Assembly: GCA_013359125.1 (NCBI GenBank)
Contig: JABWCR010000012.1
Location: 1 to 64,000 of the forward strand
DNA: 64,000 nt
Direction: 5' to 3'
Source of the DNA: Armatimonadota bacterium
GTDB lineage: Bacteria; Armatimonadota; Fimbriimonadia; Fimbriimonadales; GBS-DC
In this document: piece by piece, positions 54,010 to 61,934 of the stretch
Layout: each line of letters opens with the position of its first letter
How positions within the stretch are numbered: position 1 is the first letter of the stretch
Notes under the pieces: model-generated
The model's database searches: none
What the model was told of the DNA's origin: nothing
What the model saw: only the letters and a program-made list of their open reading frames with translations
Position numbers and translations under genes: made by a program

Positions 54010-55041
54010 ATGAGCGGAGACGACCGAACCGAACAGGCGACTCCTAAGAAGCGCCAGGACGCCCGACAGAAGGGGCAAACCGCTCGGTCGCCCGAGGTCT
54101 CCAGCGCGGCGCTCTTTCTTGCCTTTGCGCTCACGCTGCCTTTGCTGACCAGTTGGAGCGGCGGCCGTCTGATCGATACGATGAAACAGGGAGTCGTCGC
54201 TGCAGGCGAAATGCGCTTCTCTGCCGATATGGCCATTGGTGGAATGCTGGCCGCCGTGCCGATCCTCGCGCTCTCGGCTTTTATCGCTGTGGTCGCCAAC
54301 ATGCTCCAGGTCGGCATTGCCGCCAGCCCCAAAGCCCTGATGCCCAATCTTGACCGCATCAACCCGGTCAACGGCTTCAAGCGGCTGCTCTCCGTTCGGT
54401 CGGCGTTCGAAATTCTCAAAGCTCTCTTCAAATTCCTGCTTATATCCTACGTGGCCTATCGCGCCGCTTTGGGCAGCAGCGAGCAGTGGTTGTCGGCCTC
54501 GCGCTTGCCTTTTGCGCAGGCGGTCGGCCTTATCGGTCAAGCCGCTCACGCCATGCTGGTCAAAATCGGCTTTGCCTGGCTCGCGCTCGCATTGGCCGAC
54601 TATCTGTTCCAGCGCTGGCAGTTCGAAAAGAGCATCAAGATGACCAAGCACGAGGTGAAGGAGGAGTACAAGCAGAGCGAGGGCGACCCGCACATGCGGG
54701 GCATGATCAAGCAGAAAATGACCAAGTTGGCGATGCGCCGCATGATTCAGGATGTGCGCCGCGCCGACGCGCTGGTAACCAACCCGACGACCTTTGCCGT
54801 GGCTCTGCGATACGATTCGGCATCGATGCGCGCTCCTAAAGTGATCGCTAAGGGAAAGGGGCCGCTGGCAGCCCGAATCCGCGCTGAGGCGGAACTCCAT
54901 CGCGTGCCGATAATAGCCAATCCGCCTTTAGCCCGCAGCCTCTACGCCGGAGCCGAAGTCGGCGACGAGATTCCGGTCAATCTCTACGAGGCCGTCGCCG
55001 AAGTCCTGGCGTACGTCTATCGGCTTCGCCATAGAGCGTAA
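54010..55041 (+). CDS. flhB: Flagellar export switch protein FlhB
   Basis: A 343-residue protein with four membrane helices and a cytosolic autocleaving domain that switches export specificity. The start GDDRTEQATPKKRQDARQKGQ and the linker KMTKHEVKEEYKQSEGDPHMRG are standard. The cleavage motif, normally NPTH, reads NPTT (258-261) followed by FAVALRYD. It is the last gene of the cluster; flhA does not follow. Confidence 0.94.
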   Translation: MSGDDRTEQATPKKRQDARQKGQTARSPEVSSAALFLAFALTLPLLTSWSGGRLIDTMKQGVVAAGEMRFSADMAIGGMLAAVPILALSAFIAVVANMLQVGIAASPKALMPNLDRINPVNGFKRLLSVRSAFEILKALFKFLLISYVAYRAALGSSEQWLSASRLPFAQAVGLIGQAAHAMLVKIGFAWLALALADYLFQRWQFEKSIKMTKHEVKEEYKQSEGDPHMRGMIKQKMTKLAMRRMIQDVRRADALVTNPTTFAVALRYDSASMRAPKVIAKGKGPLAARIRAEAELHRVPIIANPPLARSLYAGAEVGDEIPVNLYEAVAEVLAYVYRLRHRA

Positions 55042-55164
55042 CGCCCCTCGCAAGAATGTTCCCTGAACAGGTCGCCGTGCTCAGGGTTCGATTCGTACTC
55101 GATTTTGTGCTACATTTCCGATGATTCCCGTTCGCGCACAAGCGCGGCGCGTAACTTGGCCCTC
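55042..55164. other. Gap between flhB and the convergent hydantoinase
   Basis: No gene. A 6-bp stem with a 14-nt loop (55061-55066 / 55081-55086) may be a weak terminator for the flagellar operon. Confidence 0.4.
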
Positions 55165-57033
55165 TCACACCATCTCGACCAGCATCTCGCCGCCGTTCAA
55201 TATGGTCGCGCGCCAGCCCGGCTCGATCAGTGTCGTTGAGTCGTGCTGAACGACCAGCGCCGGGCCCAATAACTCTTGCCGAAAGTCAGACCGAGGAACT
55301 ACAGGCAGCCGCATCCGAACCCCATCTAGCCATGCGTGTATCTCCCCGCTTGCATATCGCACTGGCGCTACGGGTATGGTCGTCGCAGCTGTAGCAGGCT
55401 TCACCGTCCACCGAACGCGGCGATTGACCGCCTGAATCGGCTTGCTTTCGTCCGCAAAGCCGTACAACTGCCGATGCCGCTCATGAAACGACCTCTCGGC
55501 GCCGTTCTCGGGAACCGTGATCTCGTACGACTGCCCTACATAGCGCAGATCGAGGAATCGCTCTTCGACAGCCTTTGGATCGATGTCGCCTGGTCGCTCG
55601 GGCCGCCGGTCTTGGTGCAAGATGTTCGCCGTCTCTTCGTGCGCAACGTCTGCAAGCAGCAATCCCCAAGCCGAAAGCAGACCGGGAGCGGTGGGGACCA
55701 AAAAGCGCTTCATGCCGAGCCGCTCGCACAGAGCGCACGCATGAAGCCCGCCGCCCCCGCCAAACGGCAATAGCGAAAACTCCGCCGGATCGTATCCTTT
55801 GGCCGCCGAGACCCACCGCAGCGCCCTCGCCATCTTCTCTCGCGCCAACTCGACGATAGCCTGCGCAGATTCTGAAACGCTCAATCCCAGCCCGCGCGCA
55901 ATGCCGCCGATTGCGTCGCTTGCTGCTAAAATGTCCAACTTTGCACCTTGATACCCGAACAAATCGGGCAATATCCAACCCAGCACGAGGCATGCGTCCG
56001 TTACGGTCGGCGGGCCGCCATTGCCATAGCAGGCCGGGCCAGGCTCGGTGCCCGCGCTCTCGGGCCCAACGCGAAGCGCCCCTCCCGGATCCAATCGCGC
56101 GATCGATCCTCCGCCCGCCCCAATCGTCTCGATATCGATCCTTGGCAGGCGAAACGGCAGCCCGTCGATCTCCCCTGAATACGACCGACCATAGTCCCCA
56201 TCGATGAGAGAAACGTCGGTCGAGGTGCCGCCCATATCCAAGGTCAGCAACTTCTCAAAACCGCATGACTGCCCGACGGCGCGCGCTCCGACAACGCCCG
56301 CCGCCGGGCCCGACAACAGCGTCAACGCAGGCAGTCTCGCCGCCCGTTCCGCCGACATCAAGCCGCCGTCCGAACGCATTATCAAGACCCGGGACCCACT
56401 TAGCGAACTGAGGTAGGGCCGCATCATTGGTCCCACGTAGGCGTTCAAGACCGTGGTCGATGCCCGCTCATACTCGCGATACTCGGGCGAGACATCGATC
56501 GACAGAGACGCATAGAAGCGATCGCCCAGTATCTGCCCGGCCAATCGCTCCAGCCTGGGATCGAACGGCGAGTTGATAAAGCAGACCGCGACCGACTCGA
56601 CGCCCTGATCCGCCCATTTTCGAGCGGCCTTTTCCAGTCCGGCTATCCCATCGAACGCCGTAAGAGCGCGCTGCTCTATTCGCTCTTCTGCTTCGAAAAC
56701 TAAATCGGTTGGTATCAAGCAAGGCGGTCCCTCGGCGCGCAGGTCATAAATGCGCCGCCTCGTCTGCCGTCCGATCCTTAGCAGGTCGCCAAACCCTTTC
56801 GTGGTTACAAAGGCCGTCTTTGCGCCCTTTTGTTGTAGAACAGCGTTCGTAGCGACCGTGGTGCCGTGCAGAAGTTCATACGGCATGTCGACTCCAGACA
56901 GCCGAACGCCTTCTGCAACCGCCTGGGCGGGATTCGACGGCGTAGAAGGCGTCTTGAGCAGCCGAACTTCATCCCCATCGACGGCCACAATGTCCGTAAA
57001 GGTGCCGCCGGTATCGACCCCCAGTCTCTTCAT
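55165..57033 (-). CDS. Hydantoinase/oxoprolinase A-type ATPase (HyuA-like)
   Basis: A 622-residue ASKHA-fold enzyme of the N-methylhydantoinase A / 5-oxoprolinase family: RLGVDTGGTFTDIVAVDG at the N terminus, LHGTTVATNAVLQQKGAKTAFVTTKGFGD, LTLDMGGTSTDVSLIDG, ETIGAGGGSIA and FGGGGGLHACALCERLG. Family members open cyclic imides or carboxylate ketones with ATP. The HyuB partner is not in the window, so the substrate is unclear. CATAAT lies 7 nt before the ATG. Confidence 0.9.
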   Translation of the reverse strand: MKRLGVDTGGTFTDIVAVDGDEVRLLKTPSTPSNPAQAVAEGVRLSGVDMPYELLHGTTVATNAVLQQKGAKTAFVTTKGFGDLLRIGRQTRRRIYDLRAEGPPCLIPTDLVFEAEERIEQRALTAFDGIAGLEKAARKWADQGVESVAVCFINSPFDPRLERLAGQILGDRFYASLSIDVSPEYREYERASTTVLNAYVGPMMRPYLSSLSGSRVLIMRSDGGLMSAERAARLPALTLLSGPAAGVVGARAVGQSCGFEKLLTLDMGGTSTDVSLIDGDYGRSYSGEIDGLPFRLPRIDIETIGAGGGSIARLDPGGALRVGPESAGTEPGPACYGNGGPPTVTDACLVLGWILPDLFGYQGAKLDILAASDAIGGIARGLGLSVSESAQAIVELAREKMARALRWVSAAKGYDPAEFSLLPFGGGGGLHACALCERLGMKRFLVPTAPGLLSAWGLLLADVAHEETANILHQDRRPERPGDIDPKAVEERFLDLRYVGQSYEITVPENGAERSFHERHRQLYGFADESKPIQAVNRRVRWTVKPATAATTIPVAPVRYASGEIHAWLDGVRMRLPVVPRSDFRQELLGPALVVQHDSTTLIEPGWRATILNGGEMLVEMV

Positions 57034-57040
57034 CGAACAG

Positions 57041-57046
57041 ATTATG
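57041..57046 (-). promoter_or_regulatory. -10-like element of the HyuA-like gene
   Basis: CATAAT on the minus strand, 7 nt before the ATG. It lacks the first T of the consensus, so support is weaker than for the other leaderless sites. Confidence 0.4.
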
Positions 57047-57107
57047 AACCCCGCGCGCCTGCCGGTTCGTCAAAACAGTGGCACAAATCAATCCGTGAGG
57101 GAGAACC

Positions 57108-59429
57108 ATGAAGATTGCGCTTGCCATTGCGATAGCATTCGCTTCCTACGTTGCGGCCGCCCAAGGCCTGCTGATCGAGACCGACGAGATCCCACAACGA
57201 GACCACCAAGGCTATACTATTCGAGAGCATCACGTTCGGATAGCCATCAAGGACGGCACGGCCGAGACCACCGTCGAGCAGCTGTTCCAGAACAACGGCC
57301 CGCGCCCGATCATGGCTGATTATATGTTCCCGCTGCCAGACGGCGCGGCGGTCAGCAACTTCTCAATGTCGTTCGGCGATCGCAAGATCGAAGCCAAGCT
57401 GCTGAACGCCGCCGAAGCCAGGCGCATTTTCGAGAGCATCGTCCGCCGCCGACAAGACCCCGCTCTGTTGGAGTTTGCCGGTCGATCGGTGCTCCGCGCC
57501 CGAGTTTTTCCCATCCCCGCGGGCGAATCCCGGAGAATCACCGTTACCTATTCGCAGACATTGCGCCGCGATGCGGGCATCGATGTCTTCGATCTCGCGC
57601 TGCGCCCTCTGCGCGGCGTCCAGAAGCCCATCGAAAGCCTCACCATCGATGCCGATGTGCGCACCACCAACCCGATCACAACGGTTTACTGCCCTTCTCA
57701 CGCAGAAGCAATCGTCAGGCGCACATCAGATTATGCAGCGACCGTAACGCTGCGCGCAAGCCAGACGCTCCCAGAGCGAGACTTTCAACTTTACATCGGC
57801 TCATCTGCCAAAGCATTTGACGCGCGCGTCATCCAACATCGCGATCGAGGCGACGGCTACTTTTTACTGCTCTTGGGCGCAGGCAAGCAAGCCCCGACCG
57901 ATGCTATGCCCAAACAGGTGATGTTTGTGCTGGACCGTACCGGCAGCATGAGCGGCGAGAAGCTCCGCCAGGCCAAACAAGCCTTTAAGTACTGCCTAGA
58001 ATCGCTCCGCGAGAGAGACCGCTTCAACCTTATCTACTTTAACGAGCAACCGACCGTGGTCTTCGAGAGCCTCGTCGCGGCGAACTCGGACAACGTGCGG
58101 CGCGCGATCGAGGAAGTGGATAAGTTGGATGCCCGAGGCGGCACCAACATTCACGATTCTCTCTCCACCGCGTTCGAACGCTTTCCGATCGACCGAATGC
58201 GCGCGTTCCGTGCTGTCGTCTTCCTCACCGATGGTTTGCCGACGGTCGGCGAAACTGCAATAACCAAGATCCTCGACCGTGTCCGCTCGCTCAATCAAAG
58301 CAAGGTCGTTCGCCTCTTTTGCTTTGGCGTTGGATACGACGTGAACGTGCCCCTGCTGGACAAGCTGGCCGAGCAGAACGGCGGCACGACCGAGTATGTT
58401 CGCCCGGACGAGAACATCGAATCCAAGTTAGGCGAGTTTAGCGATCGAATTCAAGCCCCTGCGCTTATGGGGGTCGAGCTTCGCGGCGAGGGCATGTACG
58501 ATGTCTATCCCCCGCTTCCGGTCGATCTCTTCCATGGCCAACAGCTCGTCCTAGCGGGCCGATACCGCACGACCGGACGACTAACCATCGAAGGTCAGTC
58601 CTCCGAAGGTCGCGTTGCGCTGACTGTCGATCTCCGATCAGATGCGACTGGAGGCGACTATGCGCCTCGGCTCTGGGCGATGCGAAAAGTGGGCTACTTG
58701 ATGGACGAGTGGCGACTGAACAAGAATCCAGAAGTGGAGGCCGAGATCTTGCGCCTCGCCAAGGAGCACGGGATCGTAACGCCCTTCACCTCCTTCCTGA
58801 TCGATGACGACATGATCGCGTGGGACGGCAGGGCGCCTCGAGAAGACGTCAAACTCAGGTTTAGATCGACCAACGAGGCGGCCCAACGAGACGACGGCGA
58901 AGGGTCCGTGCGCGCATCCCAAAACGCCTATGGCCTGAAGGGCGCCGGCGGAGGCGGAAGCGTCCAGCAAAAGATCGCAGCCGGCGAATCGGTAACACAC
59001 TACAACGAGCAGCTCGGCTACGATGCGCCTGCAACTTTGGCAGACAAGGCGCAGGCCAAGATGCGCAATGTAGGCGGCAAGACTTTCTATCTGCAGAACG
59101 ATGTCTGGACCGACAGCCAGCTGGACAACGGCGCTAAGACCATCGTCATCCAGCCCTTTAGCCAGGCGCACTTCGACCTGATAGAAAGACGACCCTCCTT
59201 GCGCCAATACGCGACGGTGGGCGACAAGGCGATCATTCAGCTGCCCAAGGCTGCCGTCAAGTTCGACCGCAACGGCAAAACGAAGCTCTCTGCCGAAGAG
59301 TGGAAGCTGATCGGCGAAGAGCCAAAAGACGGCAAAAAAGCAGGCGAGTCGACCGCTCTGAGCCTCGGCTGGGCCTCCCTGCCCCTCGCTCTGTTAGGCT
59401 TGCTCGTCTACGCCGTCAAAAAGAGATAG
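57108..59429 (+). CDS. VIT and von Willebrand A-domain exported protein
   Basis: A 773-residue exported protein. Signal peptide (about 1-18), VIT domain (YTIREHHVRIAIKDGTAETTVEQLFQNNGPRPIMADYMFPLPDGAAVSNFSM), VWA domain with MIDAS DRTGSMSG (about 277-284) and DGLP, a Gly-rich region, and a C-terminal hydrophobic helix ending VKKR. This layout resembles inter-alpha-trypsin-inhibitor-like sortase targets, but no LPxTG is seen. The tail may anchor it in the membrane. The ribosome site GAGGGAG lies 5-6 nt before the ATG. Confidence 0.85.
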   Translation: MKIALAIAIAFASYVAAAQGLLIETDEIPQRDHQGYTIREHHVRIAIKDGTAETTVEQLFQNNGPRPIMADYMFPLPDGAAVSNFSMSFGDRKIEAKLLNAAEARRIFESIVRRRQDPALLEFAGRSVLRARVFPIPAGESRRITVTYSQTLRRDAGIDVFDLALRPLRGVQKPIESLTIDADVRTTNPITTVYCPSHAEAIVRRTSDYAATVTLRASQTLPERDFQLYIGSSAKAFDARVIQHRDRGDGYFLLLLGAGKQAPTDAMPKQVMFVLDRTGSMSGEKLRQAKQAFKYCLESLRERDRFNLIYFNEQPTVVFESLVAANSDNVRRAIEEVDKLDARGGTNIHDSLSTAFERFPIDRMRAFRAVVFLTDGLPTVGETAITKILDRVRSLNQSKVVRLFCFGVGYDVNVPLLDKLAEQNGGTTEYVRPDENIESKLGEFSDRIQAPALMGVELRGEGMYDVYPPLPVDLFHGQQLVLAGRYRTTGRLTIEGQSSEGRVALTVDLRSDATGGDYAPRLWAMRKVGYLMDEWRLNKNPEVEAEILRLAKEHGIVTPFTSFLIDDDMIAWDGRAPREDVKLRFRSTNEAAQRDDGEGSVRASQNAYGLKGAGGGGSVQQKIAAGESVTHYNEQLGYDAPATLADKAQAKMRNVGGKTFYLQNDVWTDSQLDNGAKTIVIQPFSQAHFDLIERRPSLRQYATVGDKAIIQLPKAAVKFDRNGKTKLSAEEWKLIGEEPKDGKKAGESTALSLGWASLPLALLGLLVYAVKKR

Positions 59430-59442
59430 AGAATCTCGACCC

Positions 59443-59646
59443 TTAGGACTTCGGGCTGACTTCTTTAGCCTGAAGTCCCTTGGGGCCGTTCGTCGCCTCA
59501 AACTCGACTTCTTGCCCTTCGTGCAACGACTTGTGTCCTGCACCGACGATCGCAGAATAATGGACGAAGACCTCTTGTCCGTCATCGGCCACGATAAAGC
59601 CAAAGCCTTTTGCATCGTTAAACCACTTAACGCGTCCGGTTTGCAT
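59443..59646 (-). CDS. csp: Cold-shock protein (CspA family)
   Basis: A 67-residue OB-fold RNA chaperone with RNP1 KGFGFI and RNP2 [23 protein letters not shown] is diagnostic. ATG 59644-59646 has AGGAGG 5 nt upstream. A structured leader lies just upstream, which fits the regulated 5' UTRs known for csp genes. Confidence 0.93.
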   Translation of the reverse strand: MQTGRVKWFNDAKGFGFIVADDGQEVFVHYSAIVGAGHKSLHEGQEVEFEATNGPKGLQAKEVSPKS

Positions 59647-59764
59647 CTTTTCCTCCTGCCTTAGGCGCCCCAATTTCGCCCGGCGCCTTTTTAGTCAAGA
59701 GTTATTTCGGTCAATTTGACCGCAATTCCTGCAGGATGAATAAAAAATAAGTGTTATCACGTAA
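59647..59764 (-). promoter_or_regulatory. csp leader hairpin and upstream palindrome
   Basis: A 7-bp stem (59663-59669 / 59682-59688) with a 12-nt loop lies just before the csp ribosome site; read on the plus strand it ends in TTTTT and could also stop antisense transcripts. Upstream is a 15-bp perfect palindrome with a single central base (59708-59722), a possible operator, followed by an A/T-rich tract (59736-59756). Confidence 0.5.
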
Positions 59765-60508
59765 CTAATTGGGATCCGTGTCGATCAGTAGCCCGGCTCG
59801 CTCGCCGCCGGCCATATTGGGAATCCGAACCTCCAATCCCTGTTCGGTAGCCTTACAGGCTAATTTCGTCGTCTGAACGTCCCGAAGGTCGATCCAGTCC
59901 GCCTGCATGTCTGGATACCACTCTGGCCGTGCAAATCGGTGCAGCGTCAGACAGATCGAACCGGCCGGCCGGTCGTCGCCCCCATTCTCGATAGCAAACA
60001 GGTGAAACCGATTCTGCTTCAAATGTCGCAACTTGAGGCCATCGGCGTTCAAAGCCATCGGACGATGCCCAGCCTCGTTCAACTGCCCGATCAATCTTGC
60101 CCTATCCAATGCGTGGCCAAAGGGATACTCCGTCAACGCCTCCCAGCCATCCTCCATCGGCGCCAAAACGGTAAACGGAATGCCCAGCTCGCACTCCTTT
60201 TGCAGGCACCGCGCTAGTAGATCGCGCAACGGCTCCGACCGCCCATAGCCTTCCGGCACGACGATCGTCTCAAAAATCTGCCCCTCCGCCATCAAGTGGC
60301 CGCAGGGCCGCGCAAACCCCTTTTCCAAAACAAACTCCTCCTCCACCTCGTCAAACGAGTAGAGCGCTATTGCCATCGCGTCGGCAATAGCCTCAAAATC
60401 GCCTCCGCGAATCAACCCCAAACGACTGGCTGAATGCCCGCAACCCAAGAGCGCTTCCCATCGCTCTTCTACTAGACTCAGCGCTCGCAACGCCTCCCAG
60501 TCAACCAT
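59765..60508 (-). CDS. Hypothetical protein, possibly degenerate GNAT/Eis-like
   Basis: A 247-residue protein starting MVDWEALRALSLVEERWEAL. The ATG overlaps the stop of the cyclase/NB-ARC half by 8 bases. The middle (IFETIVVPEGYGRSEPLRDLLARCLQKECELGIPFTVLAPMEDGW) resembles an Eis-type N-acetyltransferase core followed by an SCP2-like tail, but the acetyl-CoA loop is not canonical. The first dozen residues resemble the start of the C-terminal half gene at 63.36 kb (WEALxxL), possibly a relic of that domain. The function is uncertain. Confidence 0.6.
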   Translation of the reverse strand: MVDWEALRALSLVEERWEALLGCGHSASRLGLIRGGDFEAIADAMAIALYSFDEVEEEFVLEKGFARPCGHLMAEGQIFETIVVPEGYGRSEPLRDLLARCLQKECELGIPFTVLAPMEDGWEALTEYPFGHALDRARLIGQLNEAGHRPMALNADGLKLRHLKQNRFHLFAIENGGDDRPAGSICLTLHRFARPEWYPDMQADWIDLRDVQTTKLACKATEQGLEVRIPNMAGGERAGLLIDTDPN

Positions 60509-61931
60509 CGGTGCAGATCTTCTCGACCGCTTCGAGCGAAAACGAACCTGCAAAGACGCTTAATCGATCTAAGAGCAGCTTCTCCTGATCGCTCAGCAAG
60601 TTGTAGCTCCATTCGATCGTGGCGCGCAGCGTCTGTTGTCTGGGCAATGCCGTCCGACTGCCTCCGGTCAAGATGCGGAACGCGTCGTCCAATCGGGACG
60701 CTATCTGCTCGGGCGCCAGCGCCTTGGCCCGCGCCGCAGCCAACTCGATCGCAAGGGGGATTCCGTCCAGCCGCCGACAAATCTGCGCAATAGCCGTCGC
60801 GTTCGAAGGCGCCAGTTGAAACCCAGATTGCGAAAGAGCCACTCGATCCACGAACAACCGGACCGACTCGTTGGCCGCTATCAGTTCAAAGTCATCCAAG
60901 TCTGATTCGCTAGGCGCCGAGAGCGACGGAATGCGGTAACTCACTTCGCCCGGCAACCCGAGCGCCTCTCGGCTCGTCGCTAACAGCCGGACGTTTGGAC
61001 AACTCCTTAGGATAGTCTCGCCTAGCTTGGCCACGGCCTCCAACAGATGCTCGCAGTTGTCAAAGATGAGGAGAGCCTTTTTGTCCTTCAGATAGCGCAT
61101 CACGGTGTCCTGCAGGGGGCTGCCGATCTCCTCGCGCACGGACAAGGCGTTCGCCAACGACTGCACGATCAGCGATGGATCGTTCAGCGCGGCCAGTTCG
61201 ACGATCCAGACGCCGTTCGTGTATTGCTCCAACAACTCTGCGCCCGCCTGCAATGCAAGCCGCGTCTTGCCGCATCCGCCCGATCCGGTCAGCGTTACCA
61301 GTCGAGTGGTCGCGAGCGATTCGACGACTTCTCCAAGCTCTTTCTCTCGACCGATAAACGTAGTTAACTGCGGCGGCAGGTTGTTGGGCAGCGCATCCAT
61401 CGACGGCAAAGGCCGAAAGTCCTCTGGCAGTTTGGGATGGCAAAGTTGGAACAATTGTTCGGGATGCTGCAGGTCTCGAAGGCGATGCAAGCCCAAGTCC
61501 TTAAGGCTGGCCTCGCTGGGCAGACCATCGGTCAGAGCCTCGACCATCGTCGCGCTCAACAGCGTTTGTCCCCCCGCCGCCAAGGCCATTAGCCTCGCCA
61601 CGCGATTCAGCGCAGGACCAAAATAGTCGTCTCCGCGAGGCACCGCATCGCCCATGTGCAAACCCATCCGCACGCGAAAGGGAATCTCTTGCGTCTCGTA
61701 CCGAACCGTCAGCTCCAACTGAGCTGATAAGGCCGCCTGTACGCCGCACCCCGCCTTATCGAACACTGCACAAATCCCATCGCCAACGTTCTTGAAGATC
61801 TTGCCATGGTTCTCGCCAACGCACCGATCGAACAGCGCATCGTGCGCCTCTAGCGCAGTCCGCATAGCGTCGGGCATCTCCTCCCAAAGGCGCGAACTCT
61901 GTTCAATGTCGGTGAACAGAAAGACGTACAT
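60501..61931 (-). CDS. Cyclase-NB-ARC half-protein (N-terminal half of split regulator)
   Basis: A 476-residue protein equal to residues 1 to about 480 of the intact regulator at 42.4-45.3 kb. The class III cyclase domain has Asp8, Asp51 and the Asn109/Arg113 pair; the NB-ARC ATPase has GSGGCGKTR, LLIFDNCEH and LATSREALG. It stops within the winged-helix region at LEAVEKICTDG, where the intact copy continues AEQVASGDG-VDEYAV. The ATG is 3 nt after the stop of the C-terminal half gene, so both come from one mRNA. Confidence 0.85.
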   Translation of the reverse strand: MYVFLFTDIEQSSRLWEEMPDAMRTALEAHDALFDRCVGENHGKIFKNVGDGICAVFDKAGCGVQAALSAQLELTVRYETQEIPFRVRMGLHMGDAVPRGDDYFGPALNRVARLMALAAGGQTLLSATMVEALTDGLPSEASLKDLGLHRLRDLQHPEQLFQLCHPKLPEDFRPLPSMDALPNNLPPQLTTFIGREKELGEVVESLATTRLVTLTGSGGCGKTRLALQAGAELLEQYTNGVWIVELAALNDPSLIVQSLANALSVREEIGSPLQDTVMRYLKDKKALLIFDNCEHLLEAVAKLGETILRSCPNVRLLATSREALGLPGEVSYRIPSLSAPSESDLDDFELIAANESVRLFVDRVALSQSGFQLAPSNATAIAQICRRLDGIPLAIELAAARAKALAPEQIASRLDDAFRILTGGSRTALPRQQTLRATIEWSYNLLSDQEKLLLDRLSVFAGSFSLEAVEKICTDG

Positions 61932-61934
61932 AAC

